Of a DNA stretch of 64,000 nt, positions 25,223 to 37,631 are shown in pieces. The position numbers and the translations under genes are program-made. The notes below the pieces were generated by a model that was not told the origin of the DNA, made no database searches, and saw nothing but the letters and a program-made list of their open reading frames with translations. How positions within the stretch are numbered: the first letter of the stretch is position 1; the number at the start of each line of letters is the position of its first letter. Source of the stretch: Mesotaenium endlicherianum (Eukaryota; Streptophyta; Zygnematophyceae; Zygnematales; Mesotaeniaceae); assembly GCA_009602735.1 (NCBI GenBank), contig WELA01008232.1:63238-127237 (forward strand), given 5' to 3'.

Positions 25223-26382
25223 AGTGAGTACCTTAGATCTTGGACTGATATGAGAAGTATTGACAGAGATACAACTATCCAAGGACATACACCCACAAAA
25301 TTTTAAATTCAACTGTCAATGCAGGCACCCATTAACACTCACGTACACTTGGCATATACTACATACTGCATACAGCACCAAACATGGATAATTGGAAAAT
25401 TTACGCGAGTCTTATAAAATCGTCAAAATTCCTAATTTTGCCTAGCTTCCTTTCTAGGTCCTACATCTAGGTGCTCTATAGCTCTATTAGTGTGGTACAC
25501 TTGAAAGCAAGGTGCTGCACAAAGGGAAACGTCACAATGGAAACACTTGTACTTCGTCTTCGTCGACCTCTTCCCTGAGTTAGGTTGGCCGTGAAGACCA
25601 GCAGCACACACCTTACAATACTCATACTTCTCATCAGGAATCCTAGAAGGAAAGTGCCTATGGGTAAATCTACCTTCATGAGTGAGTACCTCAAATCTTG
25701 GACTAATATGAGAAGTATTCAAAAAGATACAACTATCCAAAGACATGCACCCACATAGGAGCGCCTTTTTTTCTTGGGTGCATTTTGATCTCAAATAGTG
25801 TCAAGTACATAAACATTCTTTGTGAGCAGTTCATCATGTTTTTGGTGAAGATATTTCATACACAACACTAATACAGTCTTGTCTTCCTACTGGTATTTTC
25901 TCTTTCATTTTTAATTACGATAATGATTTAATAATGTCCAAAAACTCTTATTTTCCCAAATAACGCATAAAATTATGCTTATAATCCATGGTAATGAAAA
26001 TTTTACATTCAACTGTCAATGCAGGCACCCATTAACACTCACGTACACATTAAATATACTACATACTGCATACAGCACCAAACATGAACAATATAAATAT
26101 ATATGCGAGTCTTACAAAATCGTCAAAATCCCTGATTTTGCCTAGCTTCCTTTCTAGGTCCTACATCTAGGTGCTCTATTCCTCTATTAGTGTGATACAC
26201 TTGAAAGCAAGGTGCTGCACAAAGGGAAACGTCACAATGGAAACACTTGTACTTCGTCTTCTTCGGCCTCTTCCCTGAGCGACGTTGGCCGTGAAGACCA
26301 GCAGCACACATCTTACAATACTCATACTTCTCGTCAAGAATCCTAGAAGGAAAGTGCTTATGGGTAAATCTACCTTCATGAG
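25223..26382. repeat. Internal duplication within piggyBac copy 1
   Basis: A block of about 376 bp (25306-25681) recurs at 25998-26382. A neighbouring block of about 78 bp (25223-25300, with GATATGAGAAGTATT) recurs near 25681-25757. The order is A-B-A-spacer-B. Each B block encodes the C-terminal cysteine-rich domain of the transposase, so that domain is present twice (25432-25694 and 26123-26379, minus strand). Confidence 0.85.
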
Positions 26383-28468
26383 AAGGTAGAGCGGTAGTAA
26401 TCCGTGTTACGGCTCTAGGAGGGCCAGCCTCATTAGGATGTTGAAATGAACACATCTCGTCCACGATATCTAAGTACGTCTCATACCTATCAGCTGCATC
26501 ATTGTCCATCTATAGCATGATGAAAACATTTGCTAGCAAGCCATCCCAAATACCCCAATATGCTCGATGCCACCACTTTCTATTGACCAATACCCTCTCC
26601 GCACTATAGTTCCTCTTTAGACACAAACCATCATACTGATCTACAGCATCCTTGTACAAATTATAATGCTCTACCAATTGAGGAGCAGGGATGACAAGCT
26701 TATCTTTACCATTACGCCTAGTCTGTGTAGTAGGGGCTAATCCTGCAGCGGTAGAAAGAAAAGCACAAGGTTTCTTGTCCTGCCACGTGCATGCTATCAT
26801 AGGAGGATTCTCATTTATGACAGCCTTACAAAGACCCTTAGAATGACTGTTAGGCTTCATCCACACATCATTAGCCGGGCAGTTTTTTCTGTTAGTAATT
26901 ACTGTGCCTGTAGCACCATGACCAAATCTAGCTAATTGTTGAAACAAGTTAGGAGAGGTGAATCCTCTATGCACAACAAGAGTGAACAATCTACCAATAG
27001 GGAGCATTGCTACAAGGTCTAGAACCACATCACTCTTCAAGCCATCTCTCTCCACTCTGTCATATATGATGAATGCATAACAAAAATATGTGATAGCATC
27101 ACATACAATAACGACTTCAATACCATACTTGTAAGGTTTGCTCGGGTTGTATATTATAACAGGACACTGCCTGTTTCTAATAGGAACGGTTCTTTCATCA
27201 ATAGTCAAAGTCTCACCTGGACTATAATACAACCTGAATGTACTCAAGAGAAGGTCAGTGAAAGGCTTCAATTGCCATAGCTTGTACTCTCTAGAGTTAG
27301 GAGGAAAACACTTTCTATTCTGATTATCCTTCACATGAAAGTACCTTCTAATTTCTTTGAACCTGTTTCTAGACATGAACCGACCGAAGCTAGGAAGTGT
27401 AATGGGCCCTCTCAATAAGCACTTCCAATAACACTTGAGACTAGGAAGGGCATGCAAGCCCATAGCCATGCACAAGCCAAAGGAAGATGACAATCTCAGT
27501 AGTAGTGCAAGGTATCCAACCCTTAGCCTGGTGCAAAGCAGCATAAGCATTTGTCTCCTTTGCTAACTGTTCAAAGAACCATATAGGCATGAGAAGACAA
27601 AGAACACCAAATGGAGATAGACCTCTAAAACTCTTATCAGAAATGCCCTGCAGACCATGATGATGGATGGTCTCTTGTGGGCTTGAGCAACATGTCATTG
27701 TAGCTCTCACCAAGGACAGGTGCCTTCCAGTTTCACTCCTCCAGGCTCCCATCTTCCTCCAGGTCTTCATGCATGCTCAAGGGCAGGTTGTGCTCCTCCT
27801 CCTCGGAATCCGAGCTGCTGCAGGCTTCACTGTCACTGGCAGCTTCACTGTCAGAATCAAACCTTGCACTGTCTCTTGTCTATCCTGTCTGATGCAATCT
27901 GTGCTGATCTGAACTTGCTTCTCTCTGTAGGTGCTGCTATATTGTTACTTTTGGTCGGCCTTCCTCTCTTCCTCTTCTCGGTTTGACAAGAGGGCTCTCC
28001 ACTATGATTCAAAGAACTCTCAGCAGGACCAAAGTGTAAAGTGGTAGGCACTATAGACTCCTCTCAAAGTGTGTCTGTGGGCTGGCTGTCAGGCTCTACT
28101 TCGCGAATTTGTTTGTACACACCCGCATCTATAATTTCCTCAAAAATATCAAAAGGCCTCAAATGAGACTCTACGAAGTCAGCAGTAAACAATACCTTCT
28201 TCCCATCATATAAGAACCTCACTGAGTACTGCACATCACCATTCTTAGCCACGGATGTCTTCACGACCTCCCCCTTTAACAAGAACTCCTCACAATCGTC
28301 CGCAAACTGTTGGTAAGCCCATCTACGATCGAAAAAATCTGTGCTAACGTAGATGAAGAGACCTACGAAGACACTAGACGAAGTGTCACCTGCAGCCATG
28401 GCGGATTGAGTAAGAAATGCTACGAAGAAGAAGAGGCTCTCCTTCTTCTTTCTCGTGAAAGTTAGCAC
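26123..28468 (-). pseudogene. piggyBac transposase, copy 1
   Basis: From the N-terminus: an unnamed domain (STDFFDRRWAYQQFADDCEE, shared with copy 2), an AT-hook-like KRKRGRP (near 27950), the piggyBac core (IRRYFHVKDNQNRKCFP, LTIDERTVPIR, PYKYGIEVVIVCD, KDAVDQYDG, KWWHRAYWGIWDGL), and a C-terminal cysteine-rich finger (YEYCKMCAAGLHG...CFHCDVSLCAAPCFQVYHT). Known piggyBac chemistry needs three Asp residues. The first (TIDER) and third (DAVDQYD) are visible, but the second position, normally VDN/VDR before FTS, reads VVHRGFTS, an Asp-to-His change. The frame is interrupted between N-terminal part and core, and by a stop between core and finger. Confidence 0.85.
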
Positions 28469-28752
28469 ATTCGCTGTTTTTTTGCTCAGACCGGTTCAGT
28501 GGGTGTACGTTCTCACTCGTAACTTTGTGAAAACTCGTCGGATATGGTCGCCAATTTAACCTCGGCTACTCGGCGACATTTGCAATTGTTTAAGCTTAAT
28601 TTAAGAGAAAATGGATAAATACACAGTAAATGGCGGCCTGTAATAGAGGGGTCTCTAAATGCATCCAAATATGTCATATGCACCCTATGGGGTGCACCGG
28701 GCTATCTAGTGTTAACTATTAATCGCCTTTTTAGTAAGTCGATTCATTTTAG

Positions 28753-28764
28753 TGGTATCGAAGC
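28753..28764 (+). other. Primer-binding site of family B element
   Basis: TGGTATCGAAGC, one base after the 5' LTR. An initiator-Met-type primer site with one further difference from that of families A, C and D. Confidence 0.8.
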
Positions 28765-28785
28765 TCTTATCACAGTCTTCTTTGT

Positions 28786-30263
28786 ATGGTAAGGACAAGG
28801 TCTCAAACTAGCAACTCCCGAGACATGGAGAACCAGGATAACGAGAATGTCAAAAATCAGGCTGAAAGCCATGTAGAGGGAATCCGTACCTATTCTGAGG
28901 CTGTGGCAAATACTGCAGCTAGAGAGGCTGCAGATGAGGCAGCCGCTATCGCCGCAGTCGCAGCACAGCAGGCTGAGGAGGAGAGAGCCAGAATTGAAGC
29001 CGAACAATAAGCAAAGGCTGCTGAAGATACAGAAAGAAGGGAAGGACAGCCATCGGACGAGCGCGCTGTCGAAGAACTTATGGCATCAAGGGCCAATGTT
29101 CTCAACCCACCTCCTGTTGTACAACTCAATGTGCCCCTAGGTCAAATTCGTGACCGACTGAACGCGGCAGGAATTGCTGCTGCAGGAGCGAGAGAGACTG
29201 TTGAGGACACTACTCAGCGAGTGGATGCCACTGCTACTGCCGCATTTGCTAGACTCCCACCTCAGAATGTGGATCTGGGAGCATTGTTCGTGCAAATGCA
29301 ATCGCAAATGGCGAGCATGTATCAGTCCCAACAGGAGGACAAAAGAATCATAATGTCTCTACTGTGAGACCGAGACCAACTGGGCTCTCAAACCACGGGT
29401 GGTGGTGGCAAAGGGCCTAGTAAGCCCAAGCCGAAACCTTCCCAGGATTATGATCCTGAGGGAAACAGAAAATATTACCTGATCAAGTTTCTCGCGGATG
29501 TTGAGCAGTGGCTGGAGAACTACCCAGAACTGCAAGATCACGAGAAGGTCAAACACACTGGTGCTCTACTGAAAGGCAGCGCAGCAGACTGGTGGCTGTA
29601 ATGGAAAGGAGAGCGTAAGGCTCAACAACTCGGTGACCCTCCTTGGGTAGAGTTTGTCGAGAAACTGCATGAGAAGTTTGATGTCATCAACCAGCAGGAG
29701 AAAGCTACCTATGCGATGATCTCCTTGACACTGAAGCAGACCACTTCAGTTGCTGAATTTGCTCAAAAGTTCCAGGAGAACATGATGAAGCAACCAGACT
29801 TGCCAGAGCGGTATAGGATAGCATACTTCAGGTACGACTTGAAATCCGAAGTCTCTGGTCATTTTGCGGAAAAGAAGTATAAGAAGCTGGCTGGTTTGAT
29901 CCAGGACGCTGATGCCTAGGATCAGCAGCAGTTCAATCACAAGCGCCAGAGTAATGCTCTGGTGTCTAAAAATTGTCAAAAAGCCTCACGGTTCCTACAA
30001 TGTAATTGAAGGAGACCAGGCTGAGGATAATCAGGATGATGAATATGAGTATGAGTATAATGCTATACAGTCTAGATGTAGAGGTGGTTCCTCTCGAGGT
30101 GGCTATGGAAGGGGTGGTGGTAGGACTAAGCCGAGACCAGCCTCTTCAAAATCTTCCTGCTACCATTGCCAGCAGTTGGGCCACTACAGAGAGCAGTGTC
30201 CAGTCAAGCACCTCCTGAAGGTCGAGAGAAAAGACCAGCCTTTAAAAGACAGCAACAGTCAGT
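28786..30263 (+). pseudogene. gag region of family B element
   Basis: Begins MVRTRSQTSNSRDMENQDNE. It has an Ala/Glu-rich helical stretch (AAIAAVAAQQAEEERARIEA), a capsid-like segment (TTSVAEFAQKFQENMMKQPD near 29740), a Gly/Arg-rich stretch and a CCHC knuckle CYHCQQLGHYREQCP near 30160. The same gene is at 52440-55020 on the minus strand. Broken fossil. Confidence 0.85.
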
Positions 30264-31613
30264 AATCCAATCTACTGACTGTGAGGATGCAAGAGATAGT
30301 GAGTCGTCACTAGCTACCCTCGTAGCAGGTATTATGGGTATTGCTGAATTGGATATACTATGCATGCCTGACAACCAGATCAAGGAGACCATCAGCAATA
30401 TAGATCTCCAGAGAGTGCACACTCTGGATGATCTTGTTCCACCTGATGTCCAAAATTTCTTTGCTAAGTCAGGAGAACAATGCGAAAGTCAGGAAAAGAC
30501 AATCCTCCCTATCCTACTGCATTGCATGATTGCAGGTAGGAAGGTGAGGGCATTTGTTGACGGAGGGGCGTCACATACCTTTATCCACAAGGACTTAGTT
30601 AAGCGGCTAAGGCTGCCTACTGTCACCCAAGGGAATAGAAAAATATTCCTTGGAGATGCCTCAAGTATCCCGGGAGGAGTTATAACCAAGTCCACTTAGA
30701 CTCTGGCATTGCAGTTCTAACTGAAACGCTTACATTTGAGGTACTCAACACTGGCTTTTATGATCTCGTGCTAGGCAGGTCCTGGCTTAACAGACATCAA
30801 GCTGAAGTGTGTTGGAGCAGAGGTACAGTTAAAGTGAGAGGAGCCAGTGTTGGGCAGACTAATTTGGCACCCACCAGTGTTCTTCCTCTTTTCCTGTATG
30901 GATGGCGAATGAAGGAAAAGAAGCAGCTTCCAGGAGGATGCAAATTGCTGAAGGCAATGGGGTTCATCGAAAGCTGGAACCAGAAGGAAGACAGAATGTT
31001 CTGTCTGCTGCTAAGAGAGGTGCCTCCTCAATCGGGAGAAGTGGTTGAGAAAAAGGTAAGCCCTCTGGAGCACCCTACTGCTGCAAAAATTGTTGCTCAG
31101 TACACTGATGTTTTTAATATGCCTCCGGGACTACTCCCTCAGGGGGAAGTAGATCATAAATTGATATATTACCTGGGAGTCAGCCACCCTGGCAATGCAC
31201 TTATGGCTTGTCAGATGTGGAGAGCGATGAGTTGAAATCACAGATTGCAGAGCTTGAGGAGAATTGCTATATTTCCCCCAATAAATCACCTTACGGCGCA
31301 CACATCCTCTTTGTTCAAAAAAGAATGATGGCAGTATGCGGATGTGTGTGGACTATAGAGCTTTGAGCCATTTGGACTGACTAATGCTCCTGCGACCTTC
31401 ATGGGTGCTATGAATGACATTTTCAGACCTTACCTGGATAAGTTTGTGCAAGTCTTCCTGGATGATATTCTAATTTTCTTTAAAGATAAAGCTCAGCATG
31501 CTGAACACTTAAAGACAATCATGGACACTCTGAGAAGTAACCAGTTATATGCTAAGATGAGCAAGTGTGATTTCTTCAGAAAAAGTATTGAATTCTTAGG
31601 CCACGTTGTCAGT
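30264..31613 (+). pseudogene. pol region of family B element, part before family D insertion
   Basis: Protease (AFVDGGASHTFIHKDLV near 30555), a linker and reverse transcriptase ([27 protein letters not shown] near 31455), stopping at FLGHVVS where the family D element entered. The RT resumes at 37632. Broken fossil. Confidence 0.85.
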
Positions 31614-32355
31614 TGAAAGGGGCGGAGTGCCCTAGTGGAAGCGTAGTGACTCACGAGGAACAAAGCTAGTTGCAATCATACTCAAGAGTGCAGCGGCATA
31701 TTGCTAAGAAAGCTTAGGAAAATTACTCAACATTTTGAGTAGCAAGAAATTGCTCACAAATGATGTAGGATGAAAGGCCTTGTCATTACAAACCCGTAGA
31801 AATTTACAGAAGTGAAAATTGATAAGAAACAAAGAAGTTATGCCTATTTATAATTTTCTGCCTAAATGCTCCTCTCTAGGAGGAAGTTACGGATTTTCCT
31901 AAGTGTTCGTCAAATCGTCCCTCCCAGAATATTCGTGAGTAAGCCAGATCAGTCTAATCTGACGTGTCGGGCCGAATTGACGTCCACATACATGTATCGA
32001 CATTACTAAAATATTCTATCTTAGACGCGCTAGGCTAAACCGAAACTTCTAGGTAAATCGACCTAGTCGGCACTCCGCGTCAGCCGAACCTACGTGAAGG
32101 TTCGAGTTCAATCTATCGGGCCAGATCGCTCAACGCTGTCGGTCAATCCGACGGTCGCGCACCGCGAATTAAGGACAGTCGTCAACCGACCTCAGAACTA
32201 ATTAAACTTTGGAAATCCATAACTCTCTCAATACTTGACCAAATTCGATGAACTTTATATCAAAATGACCACAAAAATGCACTCTACACTATTATAGAAT
32301 CAAAACATACTTTCATGAAACTCAAAAATGCACTTTATAAACCTATGACCTTACA
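31614..32355 (-). repeat. 3' LTR of family D element
   Basis: 742 bp. On the minus strand it is preceded by the purine tract GAGGAGGGGGATGA. Confidence 0.9.
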
Positions 32356-35300
32356 TCATCCCCCTCCTCAGAATGCGACGTCCTCGACGCATTCTGCAGA
32401 TAACGTCTCAACTTACTCTTACAATGAGTCAAGTTGGCCTCTGGCTCCCAAGTGTTGTCGTCCGCATGGTAGCCTTTCCACTTGACCAGATACTCTTGGA
32501 CAAATCGTTGACCTCGCTTGACTCGTCGATCGCCGACAATCGCCTCCACTTCATACTCCAATACATCATCGATCTCGACCGGTGGTGGCGGTGTAGGTAG
32601 TCGTCCTGGATGTCCTTCATTCGGGTCAACGTATGGCCGTAGACAACTGACATGGAACACATCATGGATACGCCAGCCTGGAGGAAGTTCCAACTTGTAG
32701 GTCACTAGATTCACCTGCTTGAGCACTTCAAAGGGACCTGTAAACCGTGCCCGCAGTTTCCTCTTGCCTGTGAAAGGTAGGTTCTCTGTGGACAAGAGTA
32801 CTTTGTCGCCCACATGGAATGTCACTTCCCTCCTGTGCTTGTTAGCATGCTTGACCTGCTCTTCCCGTGCCTTCCGAATACACGTCTTTGCCATGTGCCA
32901 AGTGTTGGCCATCTGCTCCATAAAAGCTTGTGTAGTAGGAACTTGAGTCTCCTTGGCCTTCTCCAACAAGAGGTTTCCTGGATGATATACTTCTCGCCCA
33001 TAAACCATAGCGAATGGTGACTGCTTGGTGGATCCCTGCATGCTGTTGTTGTAGGCAAACTCCAACCCTGGTAGCTTCTTGTCCCACTCTGAAGGGTCTT
33101 CCATAGTGAAACTCCTGAGCACCTCTTGCAGAGTTCTGTTGAGCCTCTCACTCTGCCCGTCTGTCTGAGGATGATAGGAAGCGCTCATACTCAGCTTGGT
33201 CTCCATCAAGTAAACAACGACCGCCAGAAGTTGCTAGTAAACCTTGAATCCCGATCTGAAACAATCACCTTCGGCAACCCATGTAGCCTGAAAATATGAT
33301 CAAAGAACAGCCATGCCACATCTGCTGCCGTAGAAGTTTCCTTCATGGGAATGAAGTGAGCCATCTTGCTGAGTCTGTCAGACACTACCCATACTGCATC
33401 GTGCCCTTGACCACTGACTGGTAACGATGTCATGAAGTCCATAGCAATCTGCTCCCAAGGATACTCTGGAATAGGCAGGGGCTGCAATGTACCTCCCTTC
33501 TTTTGATTTGGTGTCTTGTTTCGCTGGCACGCATCGCAACTCTCGATCCACTCCTCGATGTCCTTGTCCATATTTCTCCAGTAGTATTCTCGCTTCAGCA
33601 CGCTTGCCGTCTTCTCGCTTCCAAAGTGTGCAGCATATAAGCAGTCATGATGCTCCGCAAGCAGTAGGTCTCGTAGCTCCTTGATGTCAGGTACCACCAC
33701 TCTCTTGGAATCACCATAATACCATATGCCGTCTTTCTTCTGCATACTCGAGTTGGACTCAGCTGCTCCACCATCAGCAAACTCTGGGTCCTCCTCATAA
33801 CCTCTCTGAAGCTTCGTCTTGAAGTCCATATTCTCCTTAATGACTGAAACAGCTGCAAGGTCACACCTCCTGGATAGAGCGTCTGCAGGGTTGATCTTCC
33901 CAGGTAAGTACTCAATCTTGTGGTCGAACTGTTGCAGAAACTCCATCCACCTTGCTTGTCTTGGTGTCAACGTCGGCTGCGTCATAAACTTCTCCAAGCT
34001 CTTGTGGTCGGTCTTTATGAACACCTTCCGGCCGTCCACATAACATCGCCAAATCCTCAAAGCCTGGATAATAGCCAACATCTCCCGCTCGTATGCTGCA
34101 TTGTTTTGCTCAGCAAGACTCAACTTCCTGCTCTCATATGCCACAGGCTGCAATCCTTTGCCCTGGTCCTGGAGAAGAATGGCTCCCACTGCAAAGTTTG
34201 ACGCGTCTGTGATGATGGTGAAAGGAAGCTCTGGACTGGCAATTGCCAACGAAGGTGCCTGTGTCAACAGCTCCTCAATCTTCTCAAATGCTTGCTGCTC
34301 CTTGTCACCCCATAGCCACTTCTCCTGCTTCTTCAACATGTCCGTGAGCGGTGCACACACCTTGGCAAATCCTTCAATGAAACGTCGGTAATAATTCGCC
34401 ATGCCGAGGAAACTCCTGAGTTGATGAATATCAGCAGGTACCGGCCAATCTCTGACTGCTTGCACCTTCTTCTGTTCCACCTTGACTCCTTCAGCTCCCA
34501 CTATATGTCCCAGAAACTCGACCTCCTTGAGACAGAAGTTGCACTTGCTCATCTTCCCATATAACTTCTGATCTCTCAAGACCTCCAACACCTTCCTCAG
34601 ATGCTCCACATGCTCTTCCAAGGTCTTCGAATAGATCAGGATGTCGTCCAAAAATACCACCACAAACTGGTCCAAGTAGGGTCTGAAGATACTATTCATG
34701 AGTCCCATAAATGTAGCAGGTGCATTAGTCAATCCAAAAGGCATGACTGCGAACTCGAACAAACCATAGCGAGTCCTGAAAGCAGTCTTCTGAACGTCTC
34801 CTTCCGCAATCCGTACCTGGTGATAGCCACTCCTCAAATCGATCTTCGAGAAATACTTCGCCCCGACAAGCCTGTCAATCAGCTCGTCCACTCGTGGAAG
34901 TGGGTACCTGTTCTTGATGGTCACCTTGTTGAGAGCCCGGTAGTCGACACACATTCTTATAGTCCCATCCTTCTTCTTTACAAAGAATCTTGTGCTCGAT
35001 AGCTCTCTGTGGAGGTATTCTTGCAGGTAGTTCCTCAGGAAATACGCACTTGAACTCCTCCAACAGCGCCTTAATTTGGGCAGGCATCTCAGCAGGCTTC
35101 TTCTCTTGAGCAGTTGGGCTCTGCTCCTTCTGAGCAAGGGGATCAGACACCACTACTTGCTCCTCCGGCGATGTACATTCGCCCAGGCTGTTAGGATTCA
35201 CGCTTGCTCCATCTGATGACCTGGCCAGGGCCACCGAAACAAGGTACATCTCCTTCACCTGATTCGCCCTGCATAGCTTCTTAACTTGCAGGCTCGACAG

Positions 35301-35879
35301 AAGACAGTTACTTGTGGTCGTATCTACCTCCACCTGTTTCGCTGTCTCCATTCGACCATCACGCCCTTGGACTTTCACTTGTCCTGTGCTCCAGTGCACT
35401 TGAGGGTTGGCTTTCCTTAGCCATGGTCGGCCCAATATCACCTCATGGTGACCCAACTCTGCCTGCTCCATAACTTCCTTACTCCGGTGCCCCGCTACTT
35501 CCACGTGAATAGCTTCCGTAGGTGCACCACACTTGAGTTTCTGCCCATTCGGCCAAATTGCCTCCTTAGGCTCATAATGCTTTTGCACAGGGATTTGCCA
35601 CTCTTTCACCAACTTCTTGTGCACAAAGTTTGCACTTGCGCCACTGTCGACCATACACTTCGCCTTGTTGCCGTCGACCACTCCTTCCACGATGATAGGC
35701 TTGTCAACATCTCGTCCTTTGCTTCTCGGCAGGCTCCTGGGGATAACCTCCTTGTGAGTTCTCGTCTTCACGCCAGTAGACACCCCAGAACGACTTACTG
35801 GCGTCCTCCTTTTTCCTGCTGTTGAGGTTGCTTCGCCTTCACGTAACAGTCTCGAGCCAGATGTCCAAGCTTGCCGCAA
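32343..35879 (-). pseudogene. pol region of family D element
   Basis: Protease (KCMVDSGASANFVHKKLV near 35660), RT ([30 protein letters not shown] near 34640), RNase H ([19 protein letters not shown] near 34190), integrase zinc-binding domain ([16 protein letters not shown] near 33520), integrase core ([31 protein letters not shown]) and a chromodomain (EYEVEAIVGDRRV...EYLVKWKGYHADDNTWEP near 32440-32550). Long segments are open; broken at a few points. Confidence 0.9.
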
Positions 35880-36818
35880 CTATAGCACGGTCCTCTCGGC
35901 TTGAAATTCTGCTGCCTGCGCTGGTACTGCACAAGTCCCAACTCCATGGGTACCGGACCTTGAACACTCGTGCTTGGCGCTTGAGATCCAAAGTGTCGAT
36001 ATCCTCCAAAGTTGTGGCTGCCCCACTGCCTCTGACTATACTCCATTGCGTCGACCCTTGTTGCCAATGCCATCATTTCTCCAAGACTGGTAAGATCCTT
36101 GAGCGCCACTTCCTTGGCCACAGTTGGCTTGAGTCCCCTCTTGAACTTGTCCATCATCTCCGACTCGTGCATGGATGGACATTGAAGCACCAGCTCGTTG
36201 AAGCGCGATACATACTCTTGAACGCTTGCTCGTTGACGAAGGCGCACCAATAGATCTCGAGCGGTAGCCTCGGGTGCAATAGGTTGAAATTGCCTCTTCA
36301 AGCCTTCAAAGAGCTGATCAACCGTAGCAGGAACTCCAGACAACTGCTCTTCTCGTTCATACCAAGCTCCAGCACTCTTCTGCAGCAAAGTTATGACAAA
36401 GGCGACTTGCCTGTCGGGTGTGAGCGCAGAGTACACCATAAATTTCTTCACTCCATTGATGAACAGGCGGCGATCTACGCTCTCCAGTATAAACTTCAGG
36501 CTTAGGCGCACGCACTCCTGATGCGGGTGGAATAACTGGTTGCACCACTGGGTTAACATGAATCGGTGGTACAACAGGTGCAGGTGCCGAACTCGTCGAA
36601 GCGGCGTTCCCCATAACAACTCGCACCATTCTCTCCACCTCCGCGCGCATATTTTGTTGAAACTGGGTGTAGACTTCTCCTCCAATTGCATTTGCCATTT
36701 GTCTTAGCATCGCCTGCATCTCTTGTTGCTCTCTGGTCATTGTTGGTGCTGCCTGCTGCCCCGCGCGCTCAACATGCTCAACATGTTCGCCTCCTCCAGC
36801 TGCCGGCTGCGACTCCAT
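35795..36818 (-). pseudogene. gag region of family D element
   Basis: Starts MESQPAAGGGEHVEHVERAG near the primer site. It has a capsid-like gag domain (RQRASVQEYVSRFNELVLQC near 36210) and a CCHC knuckle CYSCGKLGHLARDC near 35850. Broken fossil. Confidence 0.87.
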
Positions 36819-36841
36819 AATATAATATGCAAACTAGCCCT

Positions 36842-36853
36842 GCTCCGATACCA
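36842..36853 (-). other. Primer-binding site of family D element
   Basis: The minus strand reads TGGTATCGGAGC, two bases inside the 5' LTR. Identical to the family A and C primer sites. Confidence 0.85.
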
Positions 36854-36855
36854 GA

Positions 36856-37626
36856 TGAAAGGGGCAGAGTGCCCTAGTGGAAGCGTAGTGACTCACGAGG
36901 AACAAAGCTAGTTGCAATCATACTAGAGAGTGCAGCGGCATATCACTAACAAAGCTTAGGAAAATTACTCAACATTTTGAGTAGCAAGAAACTGCTCACA
37001 AATGATGTAGGATGAAAGGCCTTGTCATCACAAACCCGTAGAAATTTACAGAAGTGAAAACTGCTAAGAAACAAAGAAGTTACGCCTATTTATAATTTTC
37101 TGTCTAAGTGCTCCTCCCTAGGAGGAAGCTACGGATTTTCCTAAGTGTTCGTCAAATCGTCCCTTCCAAAATATTCGTGAGTAAGCCAGATCAGTCTAAT
37201 CTGACGTGTCGGGCCGAATTGACGTCCACATACATGCATCGACATTACTAGAATATTCTATCTTAGACGCGCTAGGCTAAACCGAAACTTCTAGGTAAAT
37301 CGACCTAGTCGGCACTCCGCGTCAGCCGAACCTACGTGAAGGTTCGAGTTCAATCTATCGGGCCAGATCGCTTGACGCTGTCGGTCAATCCGACGGTCGC
37401 GCTCACCGCGAATTAAGAACAGTCGTCAACCGACCTCAAAACTAATTAAACTTTGGAAATCCATAACTCTCTCAATACTTGACCAGATTTGATGAACTTT
37501 ATATCAAAATGACCACAAAAATGCACTCTACACTACTATACAATCAAAACATACTTTCATGAAACTCAAAAATGCACTTTATAAACCTATAACCTTACAT
37601 NCACTTTATAAACCTATAACCTTACA
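36856..37626 (-). repeat. 5' LTR of family D element, with an assembly N
   Basis: Matches 31614-32355 but is 29 bases longer. The extra length is almost entirely an N at 37601 and a 26-base exact repeat on its two sides (37575-37600 and 37602-37627, the last base being the first of the target duplication). Confidence 0.9.
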
Positions 37627-37631
37627 TCAGT

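Larger units (their letters stand above)
24922..28711 (-). mobile_element. piggyBac-superfamily DNA transposon, copy 1 (defective)
   Basis: Terminal inverted repeats CACTAGATGGCCC (24922-24934) and GGGCTATCTAGTG (28699-28711) match at 12 of 13 positions. The right flank is TTAA (28712-28715) and the left is ATAA (24918-24921), so the TTAA target duplication typical of piggyBac has one change. It is 3,790 bp long with a minus-strand transposase. It is inactive by sequence: the reading frame is broken and a catalytic Asp is replaced. A region near the left end is internally duplicated (25223-26382). Confidence 0.9.
24253..28751 (+). repeat. 5' LTR of family B element, interrupted by piggyBac
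   Basis: LTR sequence 24253-24921 and 28716-28751 around the piggyBac copy. The ends match the 719-bp 3' LTR at 41720-42438. Confidence 0.88.
31614..37626 (-). mobile_element. Family D Ty3/gypsy chromovirus, reverse strand, broken
   Basis: On the minus strand the LTRs begin TGTAAGGTYATAGG and end CCCCTTTCA. A perfect target duplication TCAGT lies at 31609-31613 and 37627-37631. Gag, protease, RT, RNase H, integrase and chromodomain are all recognisable. The LTRs differ by about 4-5%. Largely complete, with only a few breaks. It lies in the RT of the family B element, so it is younger than that element. A solo LTR of this family is at 53827-54568. Confidence 0.93.

Noticed and set aside
25223-26382. 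CRISPR-like or satellite array
   Set aside because: There are only two copies of each block, the blocks encode the piggyBac finger, and there are no short regular spacers.
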